Shown here: positions 38,515 to 53,257 of the stretch, piece by piece
Layout of the letters: each line of letters opens with the position of its first letter
Numbering within the stretch: position 1 is the first letter of the stretch
Source: Anoplolepis gracilipes
Taxonomy: Eukaryota; Arthropoda; Insecta; Hymenoptera; Formicidae
Reading direction: 5' to 3'
Assembly (NCBI RefSeq): GCF_047496725.1
Contig: NC_132972.1
Coordinates: 9,883,001 to 9,947,000 of the forward strand
DNA: 64,000 bases
Program-made: the position numbers and the translations under genes
The notes under the pieces: generated by a model
Seen by the model: only the letters and a program-made list of their open reading frames with translations
Databases searched by the model: none
Told to the model about the DNA's origin: nothing

Positions 38515-41500
38515 GATATGAGAAGGAATTTTCCTTGAAATCGCGCAGAAATCGACAATCGCGCGCGGCAAACCGGAAACGCAGCCTGGTACCCCGTCTT
38601 CCGACGCAGAATCTCGCACGGCGCAATCGTTTGCCATAAAAAAAAGAAAGGGAAACAACGCGCGCGAAGATACAGGGACGATGCAGCTGCACGAACGGTT
38701 ATGCAGTTCCGCCGTTGTACTTCAAAGCGTGCCGTCGCCCACGCGCGAAAACTCACTTTACTACGTCCGGAAGCGACGCTTTACGATCCCTCTGCGTGTG
38801 CGATCGCAAAGGAATATTAAAGAACCTGATCCTCTCTTCCTCTCGAAGGCTCCTCCGGTTCTTTCACGATTAATCGTGATAAAAAATTATTGCGATTCTG
38901 AAAGCGCACCGAAAGTAAGATTCTGGAGATATGTAGCTTATTTATTTGTTACATGTATTATTCTTATATCATTTTTCTCTTTGTCTATCATAAATTTCAA
39001 ACGTTCATTTTGAATTAAAAGAGGTAAGTTTCAGAAAATGAATATTAAAATCGTTATTAAATTCTTTTAATTATTTTAACGGATTTCCATTGAATGAATT
39101 TTAATTGAAAAATAGTACTTTGATTAATGAACACCTTTTTTTATTACTGGATTATTTGAACGTATTATTGATACTTGTAAAAACGACGGAAAAGAAAAAT
39201 CTGTTGTCGGGTGTAGTGAAAATCAAATTGTTTCCATAGAACAGATAACGCTTTTGAGTTAAGAAAATATATTATGCTTTCCGCCAGCTGAATTTTCGAT
39301 AATATTGGTAGTTCTATACCATTCATACGCACGCGTGTGCGTGTCTACCTATTATTCTGTCGCACAGACTAGCACAGATTTTATAAACAAGATTAAAATT
39401 TTCTTTCGTATCTCATGCAAATATAAATTCTGTTAATTTTGTAGGATTTCGTCTTTTTTTTAAAAAATATATGTATATAAATCATTATTCGCTCATTTTT
39501 TCATCTTTAATAAATATTTAAAAATTTTTATGAAAATATTTAATAAAATTTATATTTGTAAATTTTTTAGAACCAACTTTTGGTAAATTTAGAGTTGTCA
39601 GAATTGGAATTTTAAAATATAAATATTTTCTCTGACAAATCTCGAAAAAAAGTTACTTCGGACTGATTGGAAAAATGCTGTCAAAGCGCTTATTTATGGA
39701 CATCCAGAATAAAACTATCATTAAATTCAATTTTGATCAATTACAGTTTTTATTAATGAGTGAAAAAAATTATCTTTCCAACAAAAATACAAAAATATAT
39801 GCTTAAGAAGTTTACGCTTATTATGCCTGTTATTTCGTTTCATGTTGAGCACAGAAAATCTCAAAGTTTAAATCTGGTGTGTCCTGAAATAACAAAGCAC
39901 TTTTCCTATTGATAATCCTCACTCGCTTAGTTTGTTTAACAGCGATCCGTATATTCAAGAATATACTTAATATGTGTCCTACGCACTTACATTCATGGTT
40001 AAATTTGTTTATAATATTTAATTCTGACAAAAAGTAATACATTTCTTTTCGTTCAGAATATTCTCATGATATATTACAACTTTCAATTTTAATTTTAAAA
40101 TCTCTTATAATGTGTTCGGCAAAGAAATTTTGATTGAAATATTTCCGGATGCTAATCGATTAATGATGATTTTATATATTTATTTTAATAAGAGACTAAG
40201 TAATTAAAAGAATCATATCTTTCAGTTTACATCAAACTTGCCTAACTAGGCGCTCGCAAATGATGTCACAAATTAAACAGTCCTAATTCATATAGTTAAT
40301 TGCATGATTATAGCTTTCGAAAAATCCATGAATCACACATTGTGAATGCGGGCGAGACACCATTAATGCAAGTGTATGATGCGACTGTATGGTGCAAGAT
40401 TTTCAGAATATATAATATTATTTTTTCGAATCTTATTTGTCGTGTTATTACTATTACTTTCTTCCACGTTGTACATGATGGAATAAAACATTATTACATC
40501 AGGTTAATGTACAGTGTACATAATTGTATGTCTGTTTTTGTTGCAAACAATTCTGTACAATTCTTCATTTTAATTTAATTATAGCTTCTTTGATAAATAT
40601 TTTACTGGACAAAACTGTCAGGTATTTGCGTCAACATATTTCGATTGTTGGAGTTATATAATTTATATACTTATCAAACGAACGCATTAGGAAAAGCATC
40701 CGGGAAAATATGGTTCAACTGAAATTAACTTAAGGTGCTCTCTTTTCAAATCGGAAACCTATTTTTCTTTCAGGGATACAGAGATACATGTATACGGGAG
40801 TGATTTGACAAAACTTCCGTTCGAATGTATTATACAAATAGTCGAGACGAAGTGGCCACTCTAAAACAAAGTTCCATTCGCCTATTCGTTCCGCGCTACG
40901 AGAGGGAATGCGTGCATACTTGTGTTTCTTTCTTGCCTGTTTACACTTTAATCTCGACTGGCGCTTCTACAGTTGTTACACTGCGCCACGAGGAAGCGTT
41001 TCTACAAGTGCCCGCCCGGTAGAATGTCACTGCTTTCTCGAGATCTTCTATTTGAGAGAAAAATAAACATCCTGGACTCTGGACCGCGTGACAAATGTGT
41101 GTAAAATTAGTTTGCACGCTCGTCTCGTGCCGTGATCGCGACATACCCCGCGACACGCGCGAATAACCCTTGTTTAAGAATCGGACATACCAGTCGGTTG
41201 TTTTCATTCATTCGCGAAAACGAGACGTGATATTTTAACACTTTCTAATTATAATTATAGTCGAATAATACAAAATTGGATTATGTTTCAAGTTTAAAAT
41301 ACAAATATCTACACGTCAAAATGTGTTCAACTGGAGATTTCAAAGTTATCCGATAAGAAATTCAAGAATTAATTTACGAAAATCTTATAGATCCTATTTG
41401 TTTTAACGACATTCAATAGTATTTCAAAGTGTTATTCTTCGAGAGCAATTTTCTTTTTTTTTAAATAAAAACAACTTGTATCGTTAGATAACATATTATT

Positions 41501-44233
41501 CTAGTTCAAACTTTAATTATAAATTAGTAGTTAAACTAAGATGTCCAAGTTATCCGATAAAAAATTTAAAGATTAATTTACAAAAATTTTTAAAAGTTCA
41601 TATATCTTATTAGTTTCGATGACATTCGCAATTAGTATTCAAAATGTCGTTTTCTGAAAGCAATTTCTTCAAAAGGAAATAAACCCATATCGTTAGATAA
41701 CATTATTCTCCAAATCTAAACTCTGATTACAGACTAGCTGTTAATTCTTGGAAGAAAATAGTTGATATAGTCTATTCGATAATTTAATCTATAAATAAAT
41801 TCCGTTCGTTGCAATATGTTTCTAGTAATGTGTCTTGCATTTAAATCTCTTATTTAATCGACTGGAATTTCTACCGCGTTGAAAAATAACTGTTGCAATT
41901 ATCACCGTGCAGGAAATTGTCGCGTGCGTATGACGAACAGGAAGCGAGTCATAGGATGCATTTGTCAGGGCCTTTTATTTCATTTTTTCTCTTATTGCAT
42001 CCCTTTCTCCCATCTATCGTTTGCCATGAGATTATTGATTACGCGATACAAAAATGACAAAGTAAAATTAATCTAATTACACATTTTTCATTTTCATTGT
42101 TTTCTCTTTTTATTTCATAAAGAATAATGAAAAACTCCCCCCAACAATTTATGCCTCAGATCATCACATCATTGTAACATGATATTAAAGGATGTAAGCA
42201 ACTACAAGCACGCATTTTTTTTCTCTCTATTGACTTTATGTTTGTAAAATTATTTTGAATATTCCATTTAAATTATTTTTCATCGAACATAAGTCATATA
42301 TATGTGTATTTGTGCATTTGATATCCAGCTATTTTTATCTAGCTGTTTTTATTTTTAGATAAAATGTAAATATGAAAGGTTGTGCATGTGTGCATATGTA
42401 GAGATTTCCGGGAAAAGTACTGGCATTGGAAAACATGAATAGAATAAATAGATATGAAAAAAGGACCAAAAGGAGAATGAAAGATGAGATAAACATTTCA
42501 CGTCATGAATTATTACGTCGGAGCCACTCTAAAGCACTCATTGTCAGTTATATGAAAATTAGAAAACTTATCGACATTAGACATTAAATAAAATTCGAAA
42601 AATTATAAAAGACTAGAAAAGATTCGAGTTGAAATACAATTTTAACGTAGACTGAAGTCTTTGAGAAACAATTATCGATTCGAAAACAATAAGCATTTTT
42701 GAAAAGATTATTGAAGTAAAAATTTAATGAAATAAAAATATTCAGCTTTTAATAAGTTCTCGACAAACTTAACTGTTAACGCGGTACCTGATGAAAGATT
42801 CCGGCCACGCTGGAATGTGTCCATTTTGTTGAGATTTCGCTTTCTTTTTCGTATCTTCACTCGAGAACAAACTATTAACTTTGTCTACCCGCCGGATTCC
42901 GGTAATTTGTGACATTCCGTGTTTCGTCTCATATACGACGCTTGTAATGAGAACGTTACGACGAGACTCGCGAGAACACGCGATACAAATCTGTGCAGGG
43001 TCGGTGTCACTGATGGAAATGGCGATAACGATCTGCGACGCGCTCATCAAATGCACTTGTCAATTCTTCATAACGATTACAGTCGGAGGCGTTACAATAT
43101 AGTACGCAGTATACGTTCTAGTCTGGGGCGCAGAATTTGGAGGGACGGAAAATTTTTATAGCCGCCAATAATTTTTTTAAAGTGTCCAAAAACGCGTGAA
43201 AATTGACTCAGTCTGTGCGATAATCCCACTCGATTTAATAATTATTTATAATAATTTTTAAATTGCTGTTTTTATTTCATTTTTAAAAATCTATTTATTA
43301 TAAAATATAATAATATCACTGACAGTGTCACATAAAACAAATACAGAAATTAAACAAAAAATTAAAAAAATATATAAAAATTTAAAATGTAAAATATGAA
43401 GAAGCAAAAAAACGTGACTATTCTGTCACTTCTTCATCGTGGTTCTGAGTAACACTAAAAACAGACAAGATTTTAAGATTATTTTTTATTAGCCTTTACA
43501 GTTTCGTACTGAAAAGCGCGAACGAATTCTAGCGTAGGAGCGCCTAAAATCATTGTAACACCTTCGAAATATTAGTCACTACGCACGCGTGGAATTAGAC
43601 ACCTTTGGATAGCACTGGTACTTTATCATCAAATAGAACATGTTTCTATAATGGTAAGGAATTTAATTTTAATTTATTTAATTTCTCTACTATTGAGATT
43701 TGTTTATTTTCTTTTATCATAAAGATTATAATAAAGATTACTTATATAAGAAGTTACGGAAATCTGATAATTTTTAAAATGAAATATAACTTAAATATTT
43801 ATTCCTTGTCAGATAACACAATAGAATATAGAATATCATTTAAGTATGTTACTTTATTTAACTCAAACAATAATTAAATTTTCAAACAATTTTTTACATT
43901 TTCAAATGTAAACATTTTTTTTAATTAAAAAAATGAACAAAGATCAAGTAATATACTTAAATGATATCCTATTGTTATCTGAGAAGAAATAAATATTTAA
44001 GCTACATATTATTTATTTATTTCATTTTGAAAATCGTCAGGTTTCCATGACTTATCCTATATGTAGGATGTCTCACAATTAAACGTTCACTCATATGTAT
44101 GTGAATTAAGAGATTAAAATATAATTATTTTACAACTTTAAATTTCGCGGGTCATTAATTATTTTATTTTAAATTTTAATTAATTAAGTCAATAGCGCTT
44201 TCGTAAAGATTGAAAGTTGCATCTTATATATAT
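38515..44233. other. Intergenic region with GC-richer patches upstream of the T-box gene
   Basis: Three GC-richer islands stand out from the AT-rich background: about 38515-38840, 40800-41215 and 42770-43155. In each, ORFs appear on both strands only because stops are rare there; none matches a family I know. Islands of this kind near a developmental transcription factor may be enhancers or non-coding RNA starts. That is inference. Confidence 0.4.
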
Positions 44234-44328
44234 ATTTAATAATCTTTTATTTCTTAAATCTGACAAATATATGTATATATATATATATATATATTTGTCA
44301 GATTTGAGAAATAAAAAAAATTAAATAA
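44234..44328. repeat. Hairpin around an AT run
   Basis: TTTTATTTCTTAAATCTGAC on the left and its inverted copy (with one mismatch) on the right flank a central AT microsatellite at about 44265-44293. The stem is about 27 bp beyond the AT run. It lies about 600 bp upstream of the T-box start codon. Confidence 0.6.
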
Positions 44329-44524
44329 TCCAAAATCTTTTAACTAAGTAACTTAACATTTTTTTAACTTTAACACCGACTTTAACTTTTCAACGATTGC
44401 TTGAAGATTTTGAACAAAGAAAGTTATCGGAAAGTGAACAAATGGTTTTCAATCGAGTTTTGAGTTAGGCGAGAGCGGGAAAATGCAATTGCATGACACA
44501 TCGAGTTCGAGTTTTCACCCCTCG

Positions 44525-44528
44525 CTCT

Positions 44529-44580
<52 letters not shown>
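44525..44580. repeat. CT/GA microsatellite in the T-box promoter region
   Basis: A near-perfect CT run, GAGA on the other strand, about 330 bp before the T-box start codon and inside the GC-richer stretch 44455-44910 that probably holds the promoter and leader. GA-repeat tracts bind GAGA factor in insects; use here is inferred. Confidence 0.9.
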
Positions 44581-44581
<1 letters not shown>

Positions 44582-44910
44582 TTGCTCCTTGTCTGTTGCT
44601 TTTACAGACACTTGTTTAGGTTTCAAACCCCACTTGTAGAACCATGACCAATCGAGTTTCGCGTAGGCGGTGCGGCATTTATGAGGGCGGCTACGTTCAC
44701 CAATGAAGACACGAGTCGTATTGTTCAATGATCTGCGCCGTGGATGCTGCACTGGTTTTGTCTTCTGGCTTCTGGTTGAAATCGAGATCTCTTTAGTTAT
44801 CATACGACTGTGTGACTGTGTGAACGTAACATAGTTCTTTGCGCTCTCCTTCCGTCGCGTAGTTGCTTCGGTGTGTGATTGAAACAACTTCGAAATATCG
44901 AACTTTGGTA

Positions 44911-47900
44911 ATGCCTATTCAAATGTCTTTTCAATTGCCTGTTCAAAACATAAACGACAACGTATTAATGGATTTACAATTGCAAAACCAGGTCTTCATG
45001 CAGCAGATCACTCTAGATCACAGAACAGGTTTGTTGTTATGTCGACTCTGATTATTTCAAATTGTTTTAAAATCGTGCAAATTTGGCGGCAAAGATCAGC
45101 TGATTACTGTCACGGATTTGAAACAAATATGTCAACAATTCTGCGGGATATAATATTTTAATATCAAGAATAATCATATAATATCGATCAATCTATAAAT
45201 TTTAAGTTGCATATAATCCATGACTGCAGTTTGTTAATTGATTTAATCTTATTTTCTACTCTTGCCTTTTCTATTTCTCAATCTATATATTCAATTTTAT
45301 ATCCAGATTTTTTATCAAAACTAATTTAAAGATTTTTTTTAACAAAGTTTATTAATGTTAAAATTTTTCTTTAACAATGTTTTAATTTAAAACATTCTTA
45401 ATATAACTCCATTAATTTATAGCAAGAGAATTTTTAATACAAGAGATATATAATTTAAATATATTAATGTTATAAAAAATTTAAATATAGTAATATATTT
45501 ATGCACTTTGAATAAATTGACAGTTTATGATTACATTTTAATAATTAACAAACATAGATGACAACAATTTTTTTATGTTGTATGTTTTATGAAAAAAAGG
45601 TGTTAATTATAAAGCATATTTCGCGTTAATACATATCGCACTTTTAACTATTCTGTAATTTACGATTGTAAAATTAAATATCTTCGAAGTAACGTTAACA
45701 TATTAGTTGGCAGAAAAATGTTACTCTCACAAATACACTCGACAAATTGATTTACACAACCGAAATCGTATTCAGTCGTTCTGTCAACTATAACACCCTA
45801 TATAATACTTGAGATTCTTGAAAGATGAAAAGTGCCGATCTGTAGCGGAACGAGTAATCATTATCTTTCTATAGAACGGTCCTGGCGATATATTGTCCCT
45901 TCTTTGTAGGAGATCGAATATTTGCAATTGTGTGTCCAGTCTATAATAATGCTACCAGATAAGTGCGGCTACACTTCAGTGTCCCGCTGTTACCTCATTT
46001 TCTCCAGTTTTTTTCGTTCATCTTGAAATGGCGTTAATTCTTTAGAGAACCTACCGCTCGCAATTTCACATATTTTCGCGAAAATTGGCGTTAATAGCAC
46101 TTCTAATTTGCGCGTAATAGAGCTACCTGGTATCATTATTTAAATATGTGCAAAGTATTTTCTCGATCTTAAGTTTTGTTTCTCGTTCTCTCCCAAAGTT
46201 AAATATGTATATTTTTGCATAAATTTTTATTAGAAAATTAAATATATGTTATTAGATATCATCTTACACGGTTCTAGTCCAATAATTCTCTAAACACCGA
46301 GATTATACTTAATTAATTTTAATTCCTTGAATTATAATGTAATTGAGAATAGATTGCAATGTTTATGGACGTTTCACTTATTATTGGATTACAAAAATAT
46401 CTGATTCGAAAAGATTGAATTTTTTTACTATTTCATACAATACTAAATCTAAAGAGCAGTATTTATAATCCGTTCTTATACATATTTAAGATCATTTTAA
46501 GTAAGCTCTTAAGATTTTATTTTGCCATCTGATTGACTGAATGTAATTTTAAGACGACCTAAGATGATCATAAGTATAAAAATGGACTGTGAATACCGGT
46601 CCTAGAGAATACCCAGGTACGTTTTATAATGTTTTCTAAACATATCTTTTCGCATATTAGATACGTTTAGAAAACGCTTATAAAACGAACAGTGCTACCT
46701 GGGTACTTTCACTATATAACAACAAAACACTATAAAGTTCTATTGTTTAATCATTCTAATCAATGCGCTATCAATTTACAGATGAAAAGCCATATTCGAA
46801 CAGGTGGTCATCACAGCTATCGTCATTGTCCGGAGTCAGAGTAGAATTACAAAATCGAAAGCTTTGGGAGCAATTTCATGCCGAGACCACGGAAATGATC
46901 ATTACGAAGTTAGGACGGTGAGGACGCATTATTATAATTAATTTGTATTATCCAAATATAGTTTTTTATAAAGCAATTTTATATCTAGACATATATAAAA
47001 ATTAGTTACGTTATTTCTGTGTAAATTTGTGTGTGCTACTCCAAATATTCCTTAACAATATTATTACCAGGGTTGGGAAATTTATTTTATAGTAATTCAT
47101 TATGGTTCTTTTTTTTTTTAAAGTAACGAGTCGTTACAAATTTCTGTTACTGCCTTTTTTATATACAATGCAAATTTTACAATTTTTTTAAATATAAATT
47201 TAAATTAAATACTAAAAATTTGTAAATATTATTTTATCATGAAAATTGTAAAAATGATATAATTTTGATAGTGACATTGCTATTGATATAAAATGTGTAA
47301 TAATTTTGAATAAGAAAAACTTTTAAAAAGTTATAAAGAAGCTTTCTTAAAAATTTTGTCACGCGCAATAGTCTTAAGCAAATAAAAAAGTGTTGATTTG
47401 TTTACTATTTATATTTTATTGTTTGTTTTTACATGTACTAGTCGTCTTACGAAGTAAGGAAGAAACAAGATACTAAAAAAAACATTTAGTAATTTTCACT
47501 CTTATCAATTTTGAAAAATGAAAAAATTTTCGTTACAAATAAAATTTATACGTAATTACATATTGTTATAGATACTGAAAAAAAAATAATTGTAATGATA
47601 ACGGCGTTACAAATAACCCATTACTTCTCAACCTGGATTATTACACATTAAAAATAAGTACAATAGTCTCAATAAAAAGAAGAGAGTACTTAATATTGGA
47701 TTCGATAAATAAAAAAAAACAATGATAAATCTTTGATTTTGCATAATACTTTTTCTTCTTCAATAAATAAGCAAAGTAGAGAAATGTAGTACCTTAATAA
47801 CAGAAATACAAAATTTCTTAAGACGATAACACAATGCTAAAATTTCCCGGCACAATTATAATGACAATTTTATGCGCCTTTTCTACAATCTAATCTAAAT

Positions 47901-50900
47901 GATGGTGTCTGACGCGACGAAAGGTACCTCTCAATTGAACAAGCAAGACGAGACACTTTCCTTTGACTCACGCTTATACATGCTTGGAAATAGTCTTGGC
48001 GCCTGTAAGAGGTGCGTCGCAAATCAAGAGACGACGCCGTTGCAACCACTCTTGTCTGCCGGTCGGCGCCGTGTCGAGACACTCGAAAAATCACTACCCG
48101 ATCGCAATTTTTTTTACGAAACAATGGACCATCCCATAGGGATTCTGCCAAAAGTAATACGAAACCCGGGATCTGTTTTCGCAGATTTGCTGGTCCCGTG
48201 AAGAAAACCGAGAAACTTAGGTAATATTTTTCCTCTCGCGGAGTACAGTTTCTGAACCAAAAAGAAATTTAGAATCAGAGCTAATATTTCACTTTAAATT
48301 TTCAAGGAAAAAACTTTCAGCGTTTATACGATGTCTGTCTAAAATTGCTTCTATGTTTTTTTTTTTTTTTATAATTAAACAAGAAGCAAGTGTCGAAATT
48401 CGTTTGACACTTCTTGCAATACAAGTTTCACAAAGATCAAAGATGATTAATTAACTCTGTCACGGTTTTATTTAACAAATCGGTATTATAAAATGTTTTT
48501 TTTTTTTTAAACATCACTAGCGTCGCTTTCCAAAATTCAGTCTGACTCATGTTTTTTGTATTTCAATACGACGCATAATGATAAGCTTCTTTTTAACGGT
48601 AGGCAGAAGGATAGACTACAGGGTGACAATGAGTTTAGGTTCGCAGAAGGTCAGGTTGTCGCTGAGCGTAAGAGGCGTCATGGGGTATAGTGGTCGACGA
48701 TTTATCGTTTTTTCCGATCAAGGATCAAATGGCGTTTCAGTTTTTCGGATAGAATAAAAAGATCGTCTTTCACGAAGGCGAGACTATGCGACGCAACCAA
48801 CGTCATTCCACAATCGGACGTCAGCGGATCGCGTCCGCTTCCGGTAAGGCCGATTCTTTGCCGGAAGCGATCGAACAGTTCCTCAGATGAGACACGGAGC
48901 GGTAACCACTCGAGATAGGGGTACATGGAATTTTGCATGGTTTTAAACAGATAACACGCGATGATGTCACGCGCAACGAAAGATTTCATGTTGTATATCG
49001 CGTGTCACGTAGGCGTGGAAACCGCAGCGGAAGACAGAAAATGTGCCTGAATGTTGTTGAGAACAAGTCTTTTCTGTCCATTGGTTATTTGTGAGAATTA
49101 TTATATTATTAAATTGAATAAATAATAATGACGATATCATGTATCTGATTAAAGAAATAATGACCCAAGGATTGGAAAAAATTTTTAATCAAGAAATTGA
49201 ATACGCTTTTAAAGGAGATTGAATACGCTTTTAAAGTGAGCATTGCCGAATATTGTAGAATGTTTGAATACTAACTTATCAAAAGAATGCAATGTCCGTA
49301 ATCTTAATTATGACTTGTACTTATACACGATAAGATATTTTTTATATAGTGTTCGTTTTTTACACAAGTATACATTTCACGTATAAAACATAAAGATCCC
49401 AGGTAGCAAAAATAGTCATTTTGATATCAAAAGTAGTCTTTTAATGTCAAAATTTTTTAATTTTTAAAGACGAAATGTTCAATGTTTTTTAGATTTTTTT
49501 AAATTTGAGGAATTTTTCCCGAATATAAAAATCAATATGTATTTTTTAACAGTTCTTAAATTATATATAAGAGTTTTGAATTGAATATGATAATTTTGTC
49601 AGATTTAAAAATCAATGAATAATGTAAACTTAAGTTTATGTTGTTATTCACACATTTTATGTTACACTCTATTTTAATATGCTTTTACTTTTACATGAAC
49701 TTGTACATATATTTATGTGATAAACGTATATTGGAAAATATTTATATATTATCTCTTTTTCAAAATCTCTCACGAGAGATTTCATGAAAAAGTCTATACG
49801 CTCGAACGTCATAAGATATATATTTTGTTACGAGATACAACTGGACCACCTAAAATCTTTTAACGGATAAGATAACCATCGATCGTGCTTTTAACGAGCT
49901 GACAGATCGCGAGAAGGAGATATTGATGCTCTGAAAAGAAGTCGAAACATGTGTTTATCTTCCAAAATATTCCTGGTGGGCGGTTCAGGCGCGACAATAG
50001 CGACGGAGATGTCTGTCTGTCCATTCGTGCTTTCCGGTATTCTTGTCTGCACGTGCCCACCACGTGCTTTCTGTTTTCTTTCGTGGTGGACCTTGCGAAT
50101 TCGCTCTCACAATCGATGTTTAGCCGCATGATTTTCATTTACCACAACCTAGATTATTCTTTATTATTTTTTATTGTTTTGAGCCTCTATCTCTTTTTGG
50201 GTTTCGGCTTTCTTTTGTAAATCCTTGTTTTTTTTTTTTTAATAATTAACCCGATAAATGAAACAAAATAGAAAAAAAATGCGTAACAGAAGTTGCTTTC
50301 ATGATCAAGAGATCATTCTTTCGTCACTAACACATAGAAAGTCAATAATAGTTATATTGTTAGATAATTAAAAAAATTCCTTAGAGATACTACATGTTGC
50401 GTTTCTAATTTTGTCCTCTCTCTTTCTCTATGTTTGAGGTTTATTGATTCTAAATTTTATTGTCAAGAATCCTCTTTCGAGTATATGAGAATGTTATAAA
50501 TAGAATTTCCTTTTAAACAATTTGCAAGAATTTGAAACTAATGTGAAATTTGTAAGGAACAAAAAATATTTCTTTTTTTATTTATAATAAATAAAAAGAG
50601 AATATTTAATAAGCAAAACAAAATATATTTTTATGAAGAGCACAAAGTATGTGTTCATGATATTAAAAATATAATTGAGTCCAATGAAAAATCAAGAAAT
50701 AAAAATCTATAACATGTTGTTAAATAATTAAATAAAAACTATTATATAATTTTTTCGTTTACTTGGAAATATGTATGTGATAACATATTTATCGTCTTTT
50801 TTACTGATTTTGTTATATAAAGATATTCTATCGATGAGAAAATTATATTGGATCTTTCCAAAATTAGAACCGAAGCGTATGTTTTTTCATGCGATAACGG

Positions 50901-53218
50901 GTTCCACGCGAACTCCTCCGCAATCAACAGAACGGGATGCGACCAGAGCTCGTGCCGTCGCAATGCGTGTTACATCACGCCACTGCAAACGTTATCTCGT
51001 CGCTGCATAATCAAGAGGCTTTTTAAAACAGATGTCCGTCACGCGTGGCACGAAGCCGTTGTAATGGCGCGAACGTAATTGGATGTATGAGTATCTCTTG
51101 TTTTTATTGAAATAGATTTATTTCTTGCTTTAGAATTATGAATCGTACGATTCAATTTTGAAATATGAAGAACATGGTCAAAAAGTTATTGTCTATTGAA
51201 TGAATGAAAAAATTTGTGCCCGATTTCAATTTGTTGTTGGTTGTTGGTTGTCCACCAAAAAATTTCGAAACGTAATTTTTCTACATAGGAATATGCATAA
51301 ACAAGGGAAGAAAATTTATCTATTATCTATTTATCTATTTATTTATTTATTTATCTTATTACGCGACGATTTAAGGCAGCGATGAAATTATGGATATATT
51401 CAGATTGAGCATTTTATTTTTATTTAAGGAATAGATGTTCTATGACTATAGATGAAAGTTCTATATATGTGTAATATATCTATTGTTATTTGAAATAATG
51501 ATTAAAAATTTGATTTATTTACCTGAATACTATATTTTTATGTATTACTATTTTTGCTTTTGATTTTCGAAAAATAATTTAAAATTTTATGTCATGTGGG
51601 CCAAAATAGTTGTACAAAATAGTTAAAATGATCGGAAATATATAATATAAAGTTCTAATGAAAATAATAATTATATTTTTTTAAATAATTTCATAATTTT
51701 TATTATTCAAAAACCTACTTTTACTTCTGTTTATACCTGCATCTCTTGGGTTTCACATTAGTTTTACTGATACTGAGGGTACCAATACCGAGAGCGTAAC
51801 TAAACCTTTTTAGCCTGACCACTCGAGAGGTAGAGCTAAAAAGCAAACGGGAAAATATGGGGAGAACCACTACAATTAGGCGCGGACAAAACGAGACTGC
51901 TACGATTTGTTTAAGTAATGTTTGACTTTTAAGAAAGTTCGTCGGATTAGTGTGTGTATTTAAAATGTTTACTGAAAAAATTCACCAGCAAAAATCTTGT
52001 AAGAAATAAAAGATGTTTAGTATGGCTCATCCTACGATGACGCCGGCACGTTAATGATCAGGGATCCTTTGTTCTTTAAAAAATGCGTCGTATACCTGGA
52101 GGAAAAACACTTTCGTTTTAATGGTGGTTGAGAATGGTGAAAGTCTTTTCTATAAAATAGTTATACATGCTTGTCATAACCGCAAAATCTTATTAAGGGA
52201 TTTTCTTCAATGTTCAATATTCTTTATATATCATTGTTGTCACACATAATGCCGTAGCAGCATCGAGTACGCTTTCATACAATAAGATTGAATAAAATTA
52301 TTTATTTTTACATATTTTTAAACGGAAATGAAAATTATTAATTATATTTTCGCTGAAAGGAAATATTCATTACAAATTGGACATAGATTTTATCATTTAA
52401 AATAATTTATACGGGAAACATTGTGTTTGTCACAAATTATTATATGTAAATAATTTTTTTATTTTCCCTTCTATTCAAACAAAAGTATACGTTGCTTCAA
52501 ATTTGTTGTTTTCTTTATATATATGCGAAAGTGTTTTTCTTTCTAAAATATTTTGCAAATATACTACCTTTAAACATACAATGCAATATCATTATATTAT
52601 GCATGAATTCTTTTTGTTTGATTACAGACGCATGTTTCCGTACGTTCAGTTATCGGTAAGCGGTTTAGACAAACAGGAGACTTATTACGTGCTTATGGAG
52701 ATCACACCGGCTTCTGACCGCCGTCACAAATATTGCGGAAATGGCGGTGATGATGAAAACGGGAATAAGACCAGCAATAGGGGCTGGAGTTTTGCCGGGC
52801 CGGCTGAACCGCAGCCGTCATTTGATCGCAGGACATTTTGTCACCCAGATTCTCCCGCGTTAGGCGAGCACTGGATGCAAAACTCGATCAACTTTAGTAA
52901 ATTGAAACTGACAAACAATAGCGTTGATTGCCGTAATAACGTAAGTAATATGCACATGTATAGTAAATTTAAGTTAATCTATTAGTAGAAACGAGTCGAA
53001 ATTTTCCTCTTAACTTCAATTTTCTCATATTATACAGATATAGTTATTTTATCTCATATGCATGTAATATTATAAGAAATATTTTTAAATGTCATTAATT
53101 GAAACAATCATCAATTAATTTTTGTATATAATAAAAATATAAATAAAATATAAATATAAATATAAAAATTATAAATTAAATATATAAATTAAAAAATATA
53201 TACATATAAAATAAATTA

Positions 53219-53257
<39 letters not shown>

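Noticed and set aside
38505..38756. Overlapping ORFs on both strands at 38.5 kb
   Set aside because: They arise from a GC-rich, stop-poor patch; arginine- and cysteine-rich shadows with no domain.
44863..44910. Longer N-terminus for the T-box protein
   Set aside because: The apparent start at 44863 is a TTG codon; the first ATG in frame is 44911.
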